The translations under genes and the position numbers were made by a program. From assembly GCA_947497455.1 (NCBI GenBank), contig CANMGU010000001.1, forward strand, positions 1,827,386-1,891,385: DNA of 64,000 nt, read 5' to 3'. The notes under the pieces were generated by a model that was not told where the DNA came from, did not search any database, and was given only the letters and a program-made list of their open reading frames with translations. Shown here in pieces: positions 8,632-21,015 of the stretch. Numbering within the stretch: the stretch's first letter is position 1; each line of letters opens with the position of its first letter. The stretch comes from an uncultured Sphingomonadaceae bacterium (GTDB lineage: Bacteria; Pseudomonadota; Alphaproteobacteria; Sphingomonadales; Sphingomonadaceae).

Positions 8632-11016
8632 ATGTTTCTGCATGATATTGGGATCATTCCTCGTGGAGATAAAAAATCGGAACCCAATCCAGACGCTTCC
8701 AAAATCACCAATCTGACACGGCGCGGCTTTGTCGTTGGATCAAGCCTATTTGTGGTTGGCGTCACACTTGCCGGTTGTTCCCGATATGAAGAACCCAAGA
8801 TCGATCCTGATAGTCTCGACTTGCCCGCTGCTGGACCCAGCCCACTGACCGAGGTGAAGGGCGGTGATGCAACTCCCGCCTTGTGGATAGCTATTGAAGA
8901 AGATGGCACGGTGAAAATTACCTGCCATCGCTCCGAAATGGGCCAGCAGGTTTGGACCTCCATGGCTCAGATCGTAGCCGATGAACTGGATGCCGACTGG
9001 GAAAATGTAGAGATTGTGCAGGCTGTTGGCCATGAACGCTATGGCGACCAGAATACCGATGGCTCGCGATCCGTGCGGTATAATTTTCACCGCTTGCGTC
9101 TGGCTGGCGCCGCGATGAAGCAGATGCTGGAGGAAGCAGCCGCCATCTATTGGAAGATGGATCCCTCCGAATGCGAAGCCGAACTGGGTAAGGTTGGTAA
9201 CAGCCAGAATAGTGACACTTTGTCTTATGGCAATCTGGCAAAGGTAGCAGCAAAACTGCAAGTTCCCGAAGAGAAAGATATTGCGGTAAAAGATCCCAAA
9301 GACTGGCGCTATATCAACAAGGAAATCGCTTCTCTCACCATCCCAAAAATCACCCGCGGCGAAGGCACGTTCGGCATTGATGTCGATATTCCAGAAATGG
9401 TCTACGCGGTCATTGCCAGACCACCGCAGCTATTCGGTAAAACAGGAGCCGTGCGTGACGAAAAGGCGCTCGCCGTTCCAGGTGTACTGCAAACCGTGAA
9501 ACTGCCGGATGCAACCCCGCCTGCCCTGTTCAAGGCCTTAGGCGGCGTAGCGGTCATTGGGTCTGACACCTGGGCCGCCATTCAGGGGCGCAATGCTCTG
9601 GAAATTGATTGGGTCGACGGCCCCAATGCCAGCTATGATTCTGAAACTTTTGCCGACCAAATGGTCCAAACGGCCAAAAGGTCTGGAACGGTCAGAAGGA
9701 AGCGTGGAGACGTTGCTGCCGGACTATCCAGTGCCGATAGCCGCGTGGAAGCGGAATATTATGCGCCGCACCTGTCGCAATCTCCGATGGAGCCGCCAGC
9801 CGCCACCGCTCGCTGGGACGGCGACAAGCTTGAATGCTGGGCCTGCGTGCAGGATCCTCAGGCAACCCGGCAAACGCTGTCGGACTTGCTGGAGATCGAT
9901 AAGGAAAATATCACCGTCAACGCAACCTGGCTGGGCGGCGCTTTTGGCCGCAAATCGAAACCGGATTTCGTGGTGGAAGCCGCAATCATCGCAAAAGAAG
10001 TGGGCCGTCCGGTCAAGGTAACATGGACACGCGAAGATGAAGTCCGTCATGGCTATTATCACTCGGTAAGCGCACAACGCATGGAAGCCGGACTGGATGC
10101 CAATGGCAAATGCACATCCTATCTTCATCGCACGGTCTTTCCGCCAATAGCGTCGACATTCGCTCCGGGAATGGATGTTCCTACCGATGGCGAAATGGGA
10201 CTGGGCGCGACCGATGTGCCGTTCAGCATGCCGAACCTGCAGGTTGAGTCCGGCAATGCCAAAGGCCATTTGCGGATCGGTTGGCTGCGCTCGGTTTCCA
10301 ATATCTATCATGCCTTTGCGGTGCAGAGTTTTGCCGCAGAAATGGCGCATGCCGCTGGCCGGGATCAGAAAGACTATTTGCTGGAATTGATCGGCAACGC
10401 CCGCAACATAGACCCAGCGGATGAGGGAGCGACATATCCCAATTATGATGCATCAATCGAGGAATATCCGATTGAGACAGCCCGGCTTTCCAATGTCGTC
10501 AATGTCGCGTCAGAAATGGCCAAATGGGGCCGATCCATGCCTTCAGGTCATGGACTGGGCATCGCCGTTCATCGCTCATTTCTATCCTATATAGCAACAG
10601 TGGTGGAAGTGGCGGTCAGCCCAGAGGGAGCGCTGACCATTCCCGGCGTCTGGCTCGCCGTCGATGCCGGGACCGTAATCAACCCGCGCCACACACGAGC
10701 GCAGATGGAGGGCGGAACAATCTACGGTCTGTCCAACGCTCTGTTTGGCGAGATCACCGCGAAAAATGGCGCTGTTGTGCAAGACAATTTTCCGTCATGG
10801 CGGGTATTGCGCATGGGCGAGGCACCGCGCGCGTTTGAGGTACAGATTGTACCGTCGAACACTGCCCCTGCCGGCGTTGGCGAACCCGCCACGCCCCCTG
10901 CAGCGCCAGCGCTCACCAACGCGATATTCAATGCAACCGGTCACCGGATCCGAAAGCTACCGATAATCGGGGCATCGGGAAGCCGGTTGTCTTTGCCCAC
11001 TGAAGAAACCGCATAA
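8632..11016 (+). CDS. iorB: Molybdopterin-binding subunit of an isoquinoline 1-oxidoreductase-type aldehyde/xanthine dehydrogenase
   Basis: The 794-residue subunit belongs to the IorB branch of the xanthine dehydrogenase superfamily: periplasmic molybdenum hydroxylases oxidising N-heterocycles or aldehydes. The ATG at 8632 has GGGAG seven bases upstream. The N-terminus carries a twin-arginine motif (TRRGFVVG, Arg30-Arg31) and then LAGC with Cys49, so the protein is exported folded and may be lipid-anchored. Later motifs fit the molybdenum cofactor domain, including WLGGAFGRKSKPDF and the terminal GVGEPATPPAAPALTNAI, which holds the conserved catalytic glutamate. The iron-sulfur subunit follows 14 bases downstream. 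The natural substrate is unknown, and the symbol reflects family membership only. Confidence 0.85.
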   Translation: MFLHDIGIIPRGDKKSEPNPDASKITNLTRRGFVVGSSLFVVGVTLAGCSRYEEPKIDPDSLDLPAAGPSPLTEVKGGDATPALWIAIEEDGTVKITCHRSEMGQQVWTSMAQIVADELDADWENVEIVQAVGHERYGDQNTDGSRSVRYNFHRLRLAGAAMKQMLEEAAAIYWKMDPSECEAELGKVGNSQNSDTLSYGNLAKVAAKLQVPEEKDIAVKDPKDWRYINKEIASLTIPKITRGEGTFGIDVDIPEMVYAVIARPPQLFGKTGAVRDEKALAVPGVLQTVKLPDATPPALFKALGGVAVIGSDTWAAIQGRNALEIDWVDGPNASYDSETFADQMVQTAKRSGTVRRKRGDVAAGLSSADSRVEAEYYAPHLSQSPMEPPAATARWDGDKLECWACVQDPQATRQTLSDLLEIDKENITVNATWLGGAFGRKSKPDFVVEAAIIAKEVGRPVKVTWTREDEVRHGYYHSVSAQRMEAGLDANGKCTSYLHRTVFPPIASTFAPGMDVPTDGEMGLGATDVPFSMPNLQVESGNAKGHLRIGWLRSVSNIYHAFAVQSFAAEMAHAAGRDQKDYLLELIGNARNIDPADEGATYPNYDASIEEYPIETARLSNVVNVASEMAKWGRSMPSGHGLGIAVHRSFLSYIATVVEVAVSPEGALTIPGVWLAVDAGTVINPRHTRAQMEGGTIYGLSNALFGEITAKNGAVVQDNFPSWRVLRMGEAPRAFEVQIVPSNTAPAGVGEPATPPAAPALTNAIFNATGHRIRKLPIIGASGSRLSLPTEETA

Positions 11017-11030
11017 GTCAGGAACAGGTC

Positions 11031-11486
11031 ATGACCATAACGCTTAATATCAATGGAAAAGACGAAACCGTAGATGCAGCTGCCGGTACACCGCTGCTAT
11101 GGGTTTTGCGTGACCATCTAAAAATGACCGGAACCAAATTTGGCTGCGGTATTGCACAATGCGGCGCCTGTACGGTTCATGTTGATGATTCTCCCACCCG
11201 AGCCTGTATTACCCCGCACGACACACTGGAAGGTTCAAAAATCACAACCATTGAAGGGGTGACGGGCGGCGCAGCAGACGCCATCCGTTCGGCCTGGATC
11301 AAAAATGACGTACCGCAATGTGGCTATTGCCAGTCGGGCCAGATCATGGCGGCGACCGCTTTGCTGGACGAAAATTCCAATCCGAGCGATGAGGATATCG
11401 ATGCGGCGATGAGCGGAAATATCTGTCGCTGTGCGACTTATATGAGCATACGCCGCGCCATTAAGGAAGCGGCCGGAGATTTGTAG
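11031..11486 (+). CDS. iorA: [2Fe-2S] subunit of the molybdenum hydroxylase (IorA type)
   Basis: The 151-residue protein has the two expected iron-sulfur domains: a plant-ferredoxin-like cluster (GCGIAQCGACTVH) near residues 42-55 and the helical second cluster (CGYCQSGQ, then NICRCATY) in the C-terminal half. It passes electrons from the molybdopterin subunit encoded immediately upstream. It has no signal peptide, consistent with being carried through the Tat system by its partner. The order is large subunit then small subunit. No separate FAD subunit is encoded beside it, as expected for the IorAB type, which usually passes electrons to a cytochrome. Confidence 0.9.
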   Translation: MTITLNINGKDETVDAAAGTPLLWVLRDHLKMTGTKFGCGIAQCGACTVHVDDSPTRACITPHDTLEGSKITTIEGVTGGAADAIRSAWIKNDVPQCGYCQSGQIMAATALLDENSNPSDEDIDAAMSGNICRCATYMSIRRAIKEAAGDL

Positions 11487-11534
11487 GCCGAACTTTTCTC
11501 CAGCCTGCTTGTAAGACAGCATCAACCAGTTGAT

Positions 11535-12653
11535 TTAAACCCGCGCGGTTACTCCGGCATCGCGCATGCCGCGCCAGACCTGTGCTGCCTGAACAGTTTC
11601 CGGAACATCATGCACCCGGACAATCTGCGCGCCCTGTTGAATTGCGTGATGCGCAAAGGCAATCGAACCACCTAGCCGCTCATCCACCGGCGCTTCCTTG
11701 GACAGCGCCCCGATCATTCTCTTACGGCTGGCACCGATAAGCAAAGGTTGTCCCAGAGCATGGAATACAGCGATATTGTTCATCAATGCGAGATTATCAG
11801 ACAGTGACTTGCCGAAACCAAGGCCGGGATCGACGATGATCTTTTCGCGCTCAAAGCCTGCCTCAACAACATCGGCAATCCGTTGCTCCAGCCAATCAAA
11901 TGTATCGGTGACAACATTTCCATAACCGTCACCCTTATGCGGATCCTTGCCGCTTGACGGTGCATGCATGAGCACCACTGGCCTGCCCGACACGCCCGCC
12001 ACTTCCAACGCGCGTTTGTCATGCAGCAGCGCCGACACGTCATTGATAATATGCGCGCCCGCTGCAAGCGCAACCTCCATCACGGCGGCCTTGCGTGTGT
12101 CGATCGACAGCGCCGCGCCGCATTGCGTGAGTTTCTCAATCACCGGCACAACCCGTTTGATCTCGTCGCCTTCCCATACGGTCTCCGCACCCGGGCGCGT
12201 TGACTCGCCACCTATGTCGATGATCGATGCCCCCGCGGTCGCCATATCAAAACCGGCATCCGCCGCGATTTGCGGGTCACCGTCATGTTTACCGCCATCG
12301 GAAAAACTGTCCGGTGTCATGTTGAGGATGCCCATCACATGGGGCTGATCAAAACGGAGCACCCGCTCGCCACATTGCAGCGGTGCGTGGTCTTTGCCGA
12401 GATTGGTAAATAATACCGCAGCGCGTTCTTGCAAGGTTTCCGGCAGTTGCGACGCTATCTCGTCCCAATGCTCCACCGGAACCAGCTTTCTTTTCGCAGG
12501 ATTCTCGCTCTCAATTATCGTATATTCGACCTGAGAAAACCACAATAAACTATTGTTTAAACGTTTATTATGGTCATCGAAATATTGTGGGCTGTCGAGA
12601 AACCCGACAGGCTTCAGATAGAGTTTCGCATCGGGGCCGACAGCATCCACCAT
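11535..12653 (-). CDS. folP: Dihydropteroate synthase with N-terminal extension
   Basis: Dihydropteroate synthase joins 4-aminobenzoate to the pterin pyrophosphate in folate synthesis. The core begins at about residue 105 with VMGILNMTPDSFSDGG and continues with IDIGGESTRPGA, SIDTRKAAV and IIVDPGLGFGKS, all standard pterin- and pABA-site motifs. At 372 residues it is roughly 90 longer than the E. coli enzyme because of an N-terminal region that lacks these motifs and whose role is unknown. The start is 10 bases downstream of the ccrM stop, so the two genes are probably co-transcribed from the ccrM promoter. Confidence 0.93.
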   Translation of the reverse strand: MVDAVGPDAKLYLKPVGFLDSPQYFDDHNKRLNNSLLWFSQVEYTIIESENPAKRKLVPVEHWDEIASQLPETLQERAAVLFTNLGKDHAPLQCGERVLRFDQPHVMGILNMTPDSFSDGGKHDGDPQIAADAGFDMATAGASIIDIGGESTRPGAETVWEGDEIKRVVPVIEKLTQCGAALSIDTRKAAVMEVALAAGAHIINDVSALLHDKRALEVAGVSGRPVVLMHAPSSGKDPHKGDGYGNVVTDTFDWLEQRIADVVEAGFEREKIIVDPGLGFGKSLSDNLALMNNIAVFHALGQPLLIGASRKRMIGALSKEAPVDERLGGSIAFAHHAIQQGAQIVRVHDVPETVQAAQVWRGMRDAGVTARV

Positions 12654-12663
12654 ATCCGTTTTC

Positions 12664-14012
<1,349 letters not shown>

Positions 14013-14176
14013 GCTTGTCGGCCCAAATTGGACAAAATAAAATTTTCGTATTTCACAACGACTAACCGGCGATTTCAACTGCACATTGGTTAACTTGATT
14101 GCCGGATTTCGCAGAATATGGTTATGTCCGTCCAGTATTTCAGTGGATGCTGGCATTTGATCGTACGGGGCGCGCA

Positions 14177-15256
14177 ATGACAATCGACACCAAGGTTGAG
14201 AATTTAACCGAGACCGGCCAAATAAAGGCTGAAAAAAATCTCTTCGAGGCAACAGCCAGCGCTGGCGAAACCGAACTTCTAAAGCCTGAAAATACTTCCA
14301 TAACCGTACCTTTTGGGGCGAAATATGGAGGTGAGGCCGCCAAGGCCAAGCTCCGCGAACATGCGATATTGTCGACCACCAAAATCGGCGGCTCGATCGC
14401 AGCGATATATTGGATGTTCGCTTATGGTTCCGGTTGGGTGGAATGGTCGGCTTTTCTGGTTGGTTATTTCCTCTCGATGGTGGGCTGCATTGTTGGCTAT
14501 CACCGCTATTTCTCACACCGCGCTTTTGAAACATCCAAGCCGATGGGCATATTCATTGCGATATTAACCCAGTCGGCGGCGCAAGGCTCTGCGCTCCACT
14601 GGGCGGCCAATCACCGCCGCCATCACGCGATGACAGACAAAGTCGGAGACGCCCACAGCCCGCATTTTGATGGCTATGGCAAACCCTTGAAAGGCTTTGC
14701 AAAATTCCATCACAGCCACGTCGGCTGGCTGTTTGACCGCACGACGACCGACCTCAGCATCTATGGCAAGGGTCTGGTTGACGACGAGATTGTAATGTTC
14801 GCCCATCGCACGCGCTGGTTCTGGTATTTTGTTTCCGCGATTGTTTTCCCAACCCTCTGGGCGCTGGCCTTTGCCGGCCCCGAAGCCATTGTCGGAACGA
14901 TCTTGATCGCTGGATTGTTGCGAATTTTTGCAGTGCTCACGGTGCTGCAAAGCGTCAACAGCATCTGCCACCTATTCGGTTCGCAGCGCTTTCATGACCA
15001 TGGCACAGCGAAGAATAACCTGCTGATCAACATTCTGACCATGGGTGATGGCTGGCATAACAACCATCATCAGCATCCGCGTTCGGCGACCTCTGGTGTG
15101 GTCTGGTGGGAATTTGATCTTTGTGCGGGTATCATCCGCCTGTGGGAAAAAATGGGGCTGGTCTGGAACGTCAAATGGGCACCGCGCTATACCAAGAATG
15201 ATAATGGCGAGTGGGTACCGGAAAAACCCAAAGCCACCGCAAAACAGGCCGTCTAA
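14177..15256 (+). CDS. Membrane fatty acid (acyl-CoA delta-9 type) desaturase
   Basis: The protein is about 359 residues from the ATG at 14177; earlier in-frame starts at 14099 or 14147 cannot be excluded. The three histidine boxes of di-iron membrane desaturases are visible: HRYFSHR, HRRHH and HNNHHQHP. Hydrophobic segments surround them, as in stearoyl-type delta-9 desaturases, which introduce a double bond into membrane acyl chains. The first 50 residues are hydrophilic. The gene reads divergently from ccrM, so its 5' region shares the GANTC cluster. Its stop codon overlaps that of rnhB by four bases on the opposite strand. Confidence 0.87.
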   Translation: MTIDTKVENLTETGQIKAEKNLFEATASAGETELLKPENTSITVPFGAKYGGEAAKAKLREHAILSTTKIGGSIAAIYWMFAYGSGWVEWSAFLVGYFLSMVGCIVGYHRYFSHRAFETSKPMGIFIAILTQSAAQGSALHWAANHRRHHAMTDKVGDAHSPHFDGYGKPLKGFAKFHHSHVGWLFDRTTTDLSIYGKGLVDDEIVMFAHRTRWFWYFVSAIVFPTLWALAFAGPEAIVGTILIAGLLRIFAVLTVLQSVNSICHLFGSQRFHDHGTAKNNLLINILTMGDGWHNNHHQHPRSATSGVVWWEFDLCAGIIRLWEKMGLVWNVKWAPRYTKNDNGEWVPEKPKATAKQAV

Positions 15257-15822
15257 AGTAAGGAAAACTGCGCTACTGGGGCAAAGCTTTTGCGGTGCAA
15301 CGGCGTCGGTCCGTATTTTCTGAGCGCCGCCATATGCTCCGCTGTGCCATAGCCCTTGTTCCGTTCCCAACCATATTCGGGATATTTCTCTGCCGCAGCT
15401 ATCATCATGCGATCGCGATATTCCTTGGCCAGAATCGAGGCCGCCGAGATACAGGGATGGATAGCGTCCCCACCGATCACGGCTTCTGCCTGGAAACCCC
15501 ATTTCGGCAAGCGGTTGCCATCAACCAATATATGATCCGGCTCTTGCGACAATCCTTCCGCAGCGCGTGTCATCGCGGTCATGGTCGCTTGCAATATATT
15601 TATAGAATCAATCTCAGATTCATCACATAATGCTATATTATATATAGTTTTTTCTAGTATCTCAGTTTCAAGCACCGCCCGTTTTCTAGCGGTGAGTTTC
15701 TTGCTGTCATCCAGCTCTTGGATGTTGTGGCCATCGGGCAAGATCACCGCGGCCGCAACCACCGGACCGGCAAGTGGCCCCCTGCCCGCTTCATCGACAC
15801 CGGCAATGATTTGCATCATCAT
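15253..15822 (-). CDS. rnhB: Ribonuclease HII
   Basis: The 189-residue enzyme removes ribonucleotides from DNA and RNA primers. The signature [19 protein letters not shown] carries the first catalytic Asp-Glu pair, and further acidic residues appear in [22 protein letters not shown] and [13 protein letters not shown]. Three ATG codons stand in a row at the start, so the exact first residue is uncertain. The start overlaps the thiD stop by four bases, implying translational coupling. Bases 15596-15660, inside the gene, are clearly more AT-rich than the rest. Confidence 0.93.
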   Translation of the reverse strand: MMMQIIAGVDEAGRGPLAGPVVAAAVILPDGHNIQELDDSKKLTARKRAVLETEILEKTIYNIALCDESEIDSINILQATMTAMTRAAEGLSQEPDHILVDGNRLPKWGFQAEAVIGGDAIHPCISAASILAKEYRDRMMIAAAEKYPEYGWERNKGYGTAEHMAALRKYGPTPLHRKSFAPVAQFSLL

Positions 15823-16571
15823 AACTTCGGTACACCCATGGGACCATGCCCCGCACCATAGCCTGGTGCAGCTTCCAGACTGGCCCGAACATAAGTGCGT
15901 GCCTTTCCGATCGCATCGCTTAAACTGTCTCCACCGGCAAGATATGTCGCTATCGCAGCCGAAAGCGTGCAGCCAGTGCCATGACTGTGCCGTGTATCAA
16001 TCCGGCCCCCTTCCCAGCGCTCGCGCTCGCCATCCGGACCCAAAAGCCGGTCGATCAATAAATCATCCTGGCCATGACCGCCTTTGACGAGAAACGGTAC
16101 GTTAAAGCCGGACATATTGTTGTCACCACCCAACCGCTCCCATTCATCGAGATTGGGCGTAACCAAACAGCTCAGCGGAATAATTTTCTGAAAGGCTGCA
16201 ATCGTGCGATCATCGGCCAGTGTTGCGCCGCTGGTGGCGACCATCACCGGATCGAAAATAACCGGCATATTGCGCTGGGATTTCAGGAAACCGGCAACTG
16301 CCAGCGCAATTTCCGGCGACCCCAACATGCCGATCTTGATCGCATCCGCGCCGAAATCGTCCATCACCGCCCATATCTGGGCCAGCACCATATCAGGGGT
16401 CATCAGCTCCACCGCCGCGACACCCGCACTATTCTGGGCTGTTACAGCGGTTATCGCGGTCATCGCATGACCACCCAAATTGGTGATCGTACGGATATCC
16501 GCCTGAATCCCTGCCCCGCCGCCGCTGTCGGAGCCGGCGATGGACAGAACTCGCGGGCAATTGGCGGTCAT
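15819..16571 (-). CDS. thiD: Hydroxymethylpyrimidine/phosphomethylpyrimidine kinase
   Basis: The 250-residue ribokinase-fold enzyme phosphorylates HMP and then HMP-phosphate in thiamine synthesis. [19 protein letters not shown] at the N-terminus, [12 protein letters not shown] in the middle and [16 protein letters not shown] with the catalytic region near the C-terminus are all diagnostic. Length is standard for a stand-alone ThiD without a fused ThiE domain. It overlaps its neighbours on both sides by four bases within the glmM operon. No TPP riboswitch was noticed upstream, as expected for a gene placed inside an operon. Confidence 0.93.
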   Translation of the reverse strand: MTANCPRVLSIAGSDSGGGAGIQADIRTITNLGGHAMTAITAVTAQNSAGVAAVELMTPDMVLAQIWAVMDDFGADAIKIGMLGSPEIALAVAGFLKSQRNMPVIFDPVMVATSGATLADDRTIAAFQKIIPLSCLVTPNLDEWERLGGDNNMSGFNVPFLVKGGHGQDDLLIDRLLGPDGERERWEGGRIDTRHSHGTGCTLSAAIATYLAGGDSLSDAIGKARTYVRASLEAAPGYGAGHGPMGVPKL

Positions 16572-16756
16572 ATAGCCAGGAAAAGAACGGCTATCGCCGC
16601 GAACAACAGAAAGTCAGCAATGCCCACACCAATAATCACAGCATTGCGATTGGCCTGAAACCAATCCGGCGCAATAAAAAATATCATCAATCCGACCGCA
16701 ATCGGAATAAATAATATCATTACGACGATGGCTAGAAATATCACCCCCATGATCAT
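16568..16756 (-). CDS. Small two-helix membrane protein
   Basis: The 62-residue protein consists almost wholly of two hydrophobic helices (about residues 4-28 and 38-60) joined by a short polar turn, APDWFQANRN. No family is recognised. It overlaps the DUF1272 gene and thiD by four bases each, and this close coupling to glmM and thiD is the main reason to accept it as real. Confidence 0.7.
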   Translation of the reverse strand: MIMGVIFLAIVVMILFIPIAVGLMIFFIAPDWFQANRNAVIIGVGIADFLLFAAIAVLFLAI

Positions 16757-16983
16757 CCTTTATATTTGCGCTCAGTAGAGGCCGGAAATTTCTGAAGCAA
16801 TTCGGTTGAGCGTGTCGGCCTAGGAAGCAAGATACCGCCGCAATTGGGGCAAGTGCCCTTGTGGCTAGTCGCATTGCATTCGTCACAAAAAGTGCATTCG
16901 AATGAACAGATATGCGCTCCGCTCAGATCAGCAGGCAAATCCTTGCCGCAGCTTTCACAATCGGGGCGCATGTCGAGCATCAA
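16753..16983 (-). CDS. DUF1272 zinc-ribbon-like protein
   Basis: This 76-residue protein matches DUF1272. It has a run of Cys pairs ([25 protein letters not shown]) spaced as two metal-binding knuckles, probably binding zinc, followed by a basic C-terminal tail. The molecular role of the family is unknown. The start overlaps the glmM stop by four bases, and the stop overlaps the next gene by four. Confidence 0.85.
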   Translation of the reverse strand: MMLDMRPDCESCGKDLPADLSGAHICSFECTFCDECNATSHKGTCPNCGGILLPRPTRSTELLQKFPASTERKYKG

Positions 16984-18320
16984 GTGGCGACCTCTTCAAC
17001 CACATTGCAGATGCGGTCGACAACTTGATGGACCTGATCGCTGTTATCACCTTCTGCCATGACCCGGATCAACGGCTCAGTGCCCGATGCCCGAATAACC
17101 AGGCGTCCGGAGCCATTAAGCTCTTTCTCCGCTTCGGCAATGACCGATTTGACGCTTTCGTCATCCAGCGGGGCTCCGCTGGAATACCGGACATTTTTCA
17201 GCAATTGTGGGACCGGATCAAAGAGATGCAAAAGCTCGCTGGCTGGTTTCCCGCTCTCAACCAATTCGCGCAGGACCTGTAGCGCAGCGATAGTACCATC
17301 ACCAGTTGTGCCATGATCCAGCATGATCATATGACCCGATTGCTCGCCGCCGACGTTAAAGCCGCCCTTCTTCATCTCTTCCAGTACATAGCGATCGCCC
17401 ACTTTGGACCTGACAAGATCAAGCTTCTGTGACGTCAGGAAACGTTCCAGCCCCAAATTAGACATCACCGTCGCAACAATCCCGTCACCGCGGAGCAGAC
17501 CATTGCGGCTCCAGCTTGAACCGATCAGCGCCATCAGCTGATCACCGTCAACAATCTTGCCCTTTTCATCGACCACAATCAGCCGATCCGCGTCGCCATC
17601 CAATGCAATCCCGATATGTGCACCGCTCGCCACGACGCTTTCTTGCAACGCTGCGACATCGGTAGATCCGCATTTGTGATTGATATTTTTGCCGTTAGGA
17701 TCGACACCAATGGTGATCACGTCTGCGCCCAATTCCCAGAAAGCCGAAGGCGCCACTTGATAAGCAGCGCCATTGGCGCAATCGACCACCATCTTCAGAC
17801 CGTCGAGACGGATATGATCAGGAAGCGACATCTTAATTGCATGAATATAGCGGCCACGGGCGTCTTCGAACCGCTTTGCGCGTCCGATATCCTCGGCAGG
17901 TGCCAGCTTGGCATCTTCTGAAAGATACCCCTCGATCTTCAGTTCATCCTCGTCCGACAGTTTGAATCCATCAGGACCGAACAGCTTGATCCCATTGTCA
18001 TAATAGGGATTATGGCTGGCAGAGATCATCACCCCGAGATCAGCGCGCATCGAGCGCGTGAGCAATGCAACTGCGGGTGTCGGCATCGGGCCAACCTGAA
18101 CGACATCCATTCCGACGCTGGTAAAACCAGCGACCAAGGCATTTTCCATCATATAGCCGGAAAGTCTCGTATCCTTGCCAATAACAACCCGGTGGCGATG
18201 ATCCCCGCGCACGAAATGGCGTCCCGCCGCCTGCCCGACCTTCATTGCAATTTCAGCGGTCATCGGACGCTGGTTGGTGAGTCCGCGTATTCCGTCTGTC
18301 CCAAAAAATTTCTTCGTCAT
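16980..18320 (-). CDS. glmM: Phosphoglucosamine mutase
   Basis: GlmM converts glucosamine-6-phosphate to glucosamine-1-phosphate for UDP-GlcNAc, peptidoglycan and lipopolysaccharide. The start [13 protein letters not shown] is characteristic, so the ATG at 18320 is preferred over upstream in-frame starts. The phosphoserine loop [13 protein letters not shown] places the catalytic Ser at residue 102, as in characterised enzymes. The metal-binding ALDGDADR and the C-terminal phosphate-binding [12 protein letters not shown] are present. The protein has 446 residues, the normal length. It heads a five-gene operon in which each junction is a four-base overlap. Confidence 0.95.
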   Translation of the reverse strand: MTKKFFGTDGIRGLTNQRPMTAEIAMKVGQAAGRHFVRGDHRHRVVIGKDTRLSGYMMENALVAGFTSVGMDVVQVGPMPTPAVALLTRSMRADLGVMISASHNPYYDNGIKLFGPDGFKLSDEDELKIEGYLSEDAKLAPAEDIGRAKRFEDARGRYIHAIKMSLPDHIRLDGLKMVVDCANGAAYQVAPSAFWELGADVITIGVDPNGKNINHKCGSTDVAALQESVVASGAHIGIALDGDADRLIVVDEKGKIVDGDQLMALIGSSWSRNGLLRGDGIVATVMSNLGLERFLTSQKLDLVRSKVGDRYVLEEMKKGGFNVGGEQSGHMIMLDHGTTGDGTIAALQVLRELVESGKPASELLHLFDPVPQLLKNVRYSSGAPLDDESVKSVIAEAEKELNGSGRLVIRASGTEPLIRVMAEGDNSDQVHQVVDRICNVVEEVAT

Positions 18321-18437
18321 AAGAAGCCGCATTCTCCGATTGATACACATACCAAATTAGGGTTGGCATTGCGTTTTAATAAGCCTTAGCGTCTGCCCTC
18401 AATGGGATAAAGCCGAAACAGGGAACCAACTGGTAAA

Positions 18438-19827
18438 ATGATAGATATTCTAAACGGCCTTATCGACCACCTGTCCGACATGGTCTTCTATAAAACGAAC
18501 CTGTTTGGCATTGATATCGAACTGGTCGTCCTGTGGTTGGCTTTCCCGATGCTGTTTTTCACAGCTTATCTTGGCTTTATCAATTTCCGCGGCATGGGCG
18601 CAGGATATCGGGCGCTCAGGGGCAAATTTAGTCGGGATAACCTACCCGGCAACATGTCGCCCTTTGCTGCGCTGACAACCGCTCTGTCAGGCACCGTGGG
18701 GCTAGGTAATATTGCGGGTGTCGCGATTGCACTTTCCACGGGCGGACCGGGAGCGGCGTTCTGGATGTTCATTATCGGTTGGGTAGCCATGACCCTAAAA
18801 TGTGCCGAAGTGACGCTGGGTCTCAAATATCGCGAAGTGCAACCCGATGGCGGCGTGCGCGGCGGGCCGATGTATACATTGAAAAACGGTCTAGCAGCCA
18901 GAGGTTTTGCCAAGATCGGGCTCGTCATCGGCGGTATCTATGCGTTTCTAGCGCTCTTTGGTGCCATACCGTTAATCCAGGTCAATCAAAGCTATGCACA
19001 GGTGGCCGATGTCACTGGTTTCACTTATCCCTTAGCCTACGGGATCATCATGGCCGCACTTGTTGGGCTGGTAGTCATCAATGGCGTTGGCTGGCTGGCG
19101 CGTGTAACAGCTTCGGTCGTACCCGCCATGGGTCTGGTCTATCTCGGCGGTGTGTTCGCGATACTCGCGATCAATTTTGACCAGGTTCCGGCAGCAATTG
19201 CGCTTATTATCTCCGATGCCTTTACCGGAGAAGCGGCTGCTGGCGGAGCGATTGGTGCTTTTGTTGTCGGCATGCGCCGCGCTGTATATTCCTCCGAAGC
19301 GGGCATTGGTTCTGCGGTCATCGCCCATACGCAGGCCCGGACAGAGGATCCGGCATCTGAAGGCCTTGTCGCACTGCTCGAACCGTTTATCGATACCGTG
19401 GTCATCTGTTCTCTGGGAGCGATTGCAATGGTTGTGGCGGGCACCTATGTCGGCGATGTCGAAGGTATCGAGATAACATCGGCGGCTTTTGCCACCGTTG
19501 CAGATTGGTTCCCCTATCTGCTTGCAGTTGCGGTGTTCCTGTTTGGATTTTCAACTCTCTGCGCCTGGGGCTTTTATGGCCAACAGGCCTGGTGCTATTT
19601 GTTTGGGCATAGCAGGGTAGCGGTTTGGTCTTACAAGTTGGTCTATGTTATATGTCTGCCCATTGGCGCGCTGCTGGAACTGGGGCAGGTTATTAAGCTA
19701 GTCGATAGCGCATTTTTCCTGATGGCCATTCCCAATATCATCGCGCTTTATATTTTCGCGCCGGAGATCAAGAAAGAGATTTTCGGTTATCTGGACAAGG
19801 AAAAGCAGGCATCAGAGGAGCCACTTC

Positions 19828-19850
<23 letters not shown>
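18438..19850 (+). CDS. Alanine/glycine:cation symporter (AGCS family)
   Basis: The 470-residue polytopic protein belongs to the sodium:alanine/glycine symporter family, which takes up small amino acids with Na+ or H+. Signatures include GTVGLGNIAGVAIALSTGGPGAAFWM near residue 90 and YSSEAGIGSAVIAHTQAR in the middle. About ten to eleven hydrophobic segments are visible. It is divergent from glmM across an 87-base gap. Its last 23 bases overlap the start of the aldo/keto reductase gene, so the two are translationally linked, although no metabolic link is obvious. Confidence 0.9.
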
Positions 19851-20820
<970 letters not shown>

Positions 20821-21015
20821 GCGCGCACCAGTTCAGACGCAAAACCGCTTTTCTACAAAACCCGTGATAATCCATGGTTATTGCGGTTCTTTCTCGGTGT
20901 TGAATATCGGTTTTTAGGTTTCGTTGCGCGCGTTTCATGTCCCTCTAAAATGGGGTGTGAATTGTGTGAACTTTGGCTCGGCCATCAAGACACATATCCC
21001 GACGAACCGGCTGCT

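Noticed and set aside
8447..8632. A 61-codon plus-strand frame before the molybdenum hydroxylase
   Set aside because: Its composition is unlike a protein (many Cys and His without order), and it covers the promoter gap of two divergent genes.
9724..10350. A 208-codon minus-strand frame
   Set aside because: It lies wholly inside the well-supported molybdopterin subunit gene and has no recognisable motif; it is a shadow frame.
15596..15660. AT-rich patch inside rnhB as a sign of insertion
   Set aside because: The frame is uninterrupted and the encoded residues fit ribonuclease HII, so it is more likely local composition.
18351..18437. Possible glycine riboswitch before the AGCS symporter
   Set aside because: The gap is 87 bases, too short for the known aptamer plus promoter, and no matching conserved core was seen.
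20821..21015. Possible gene or terminator in the gap after the aldo/keto reductase
   Set aside because: No stem with a T-run and no plausible start or ribosome site was found; the gap appears to hold nothing recognisable.
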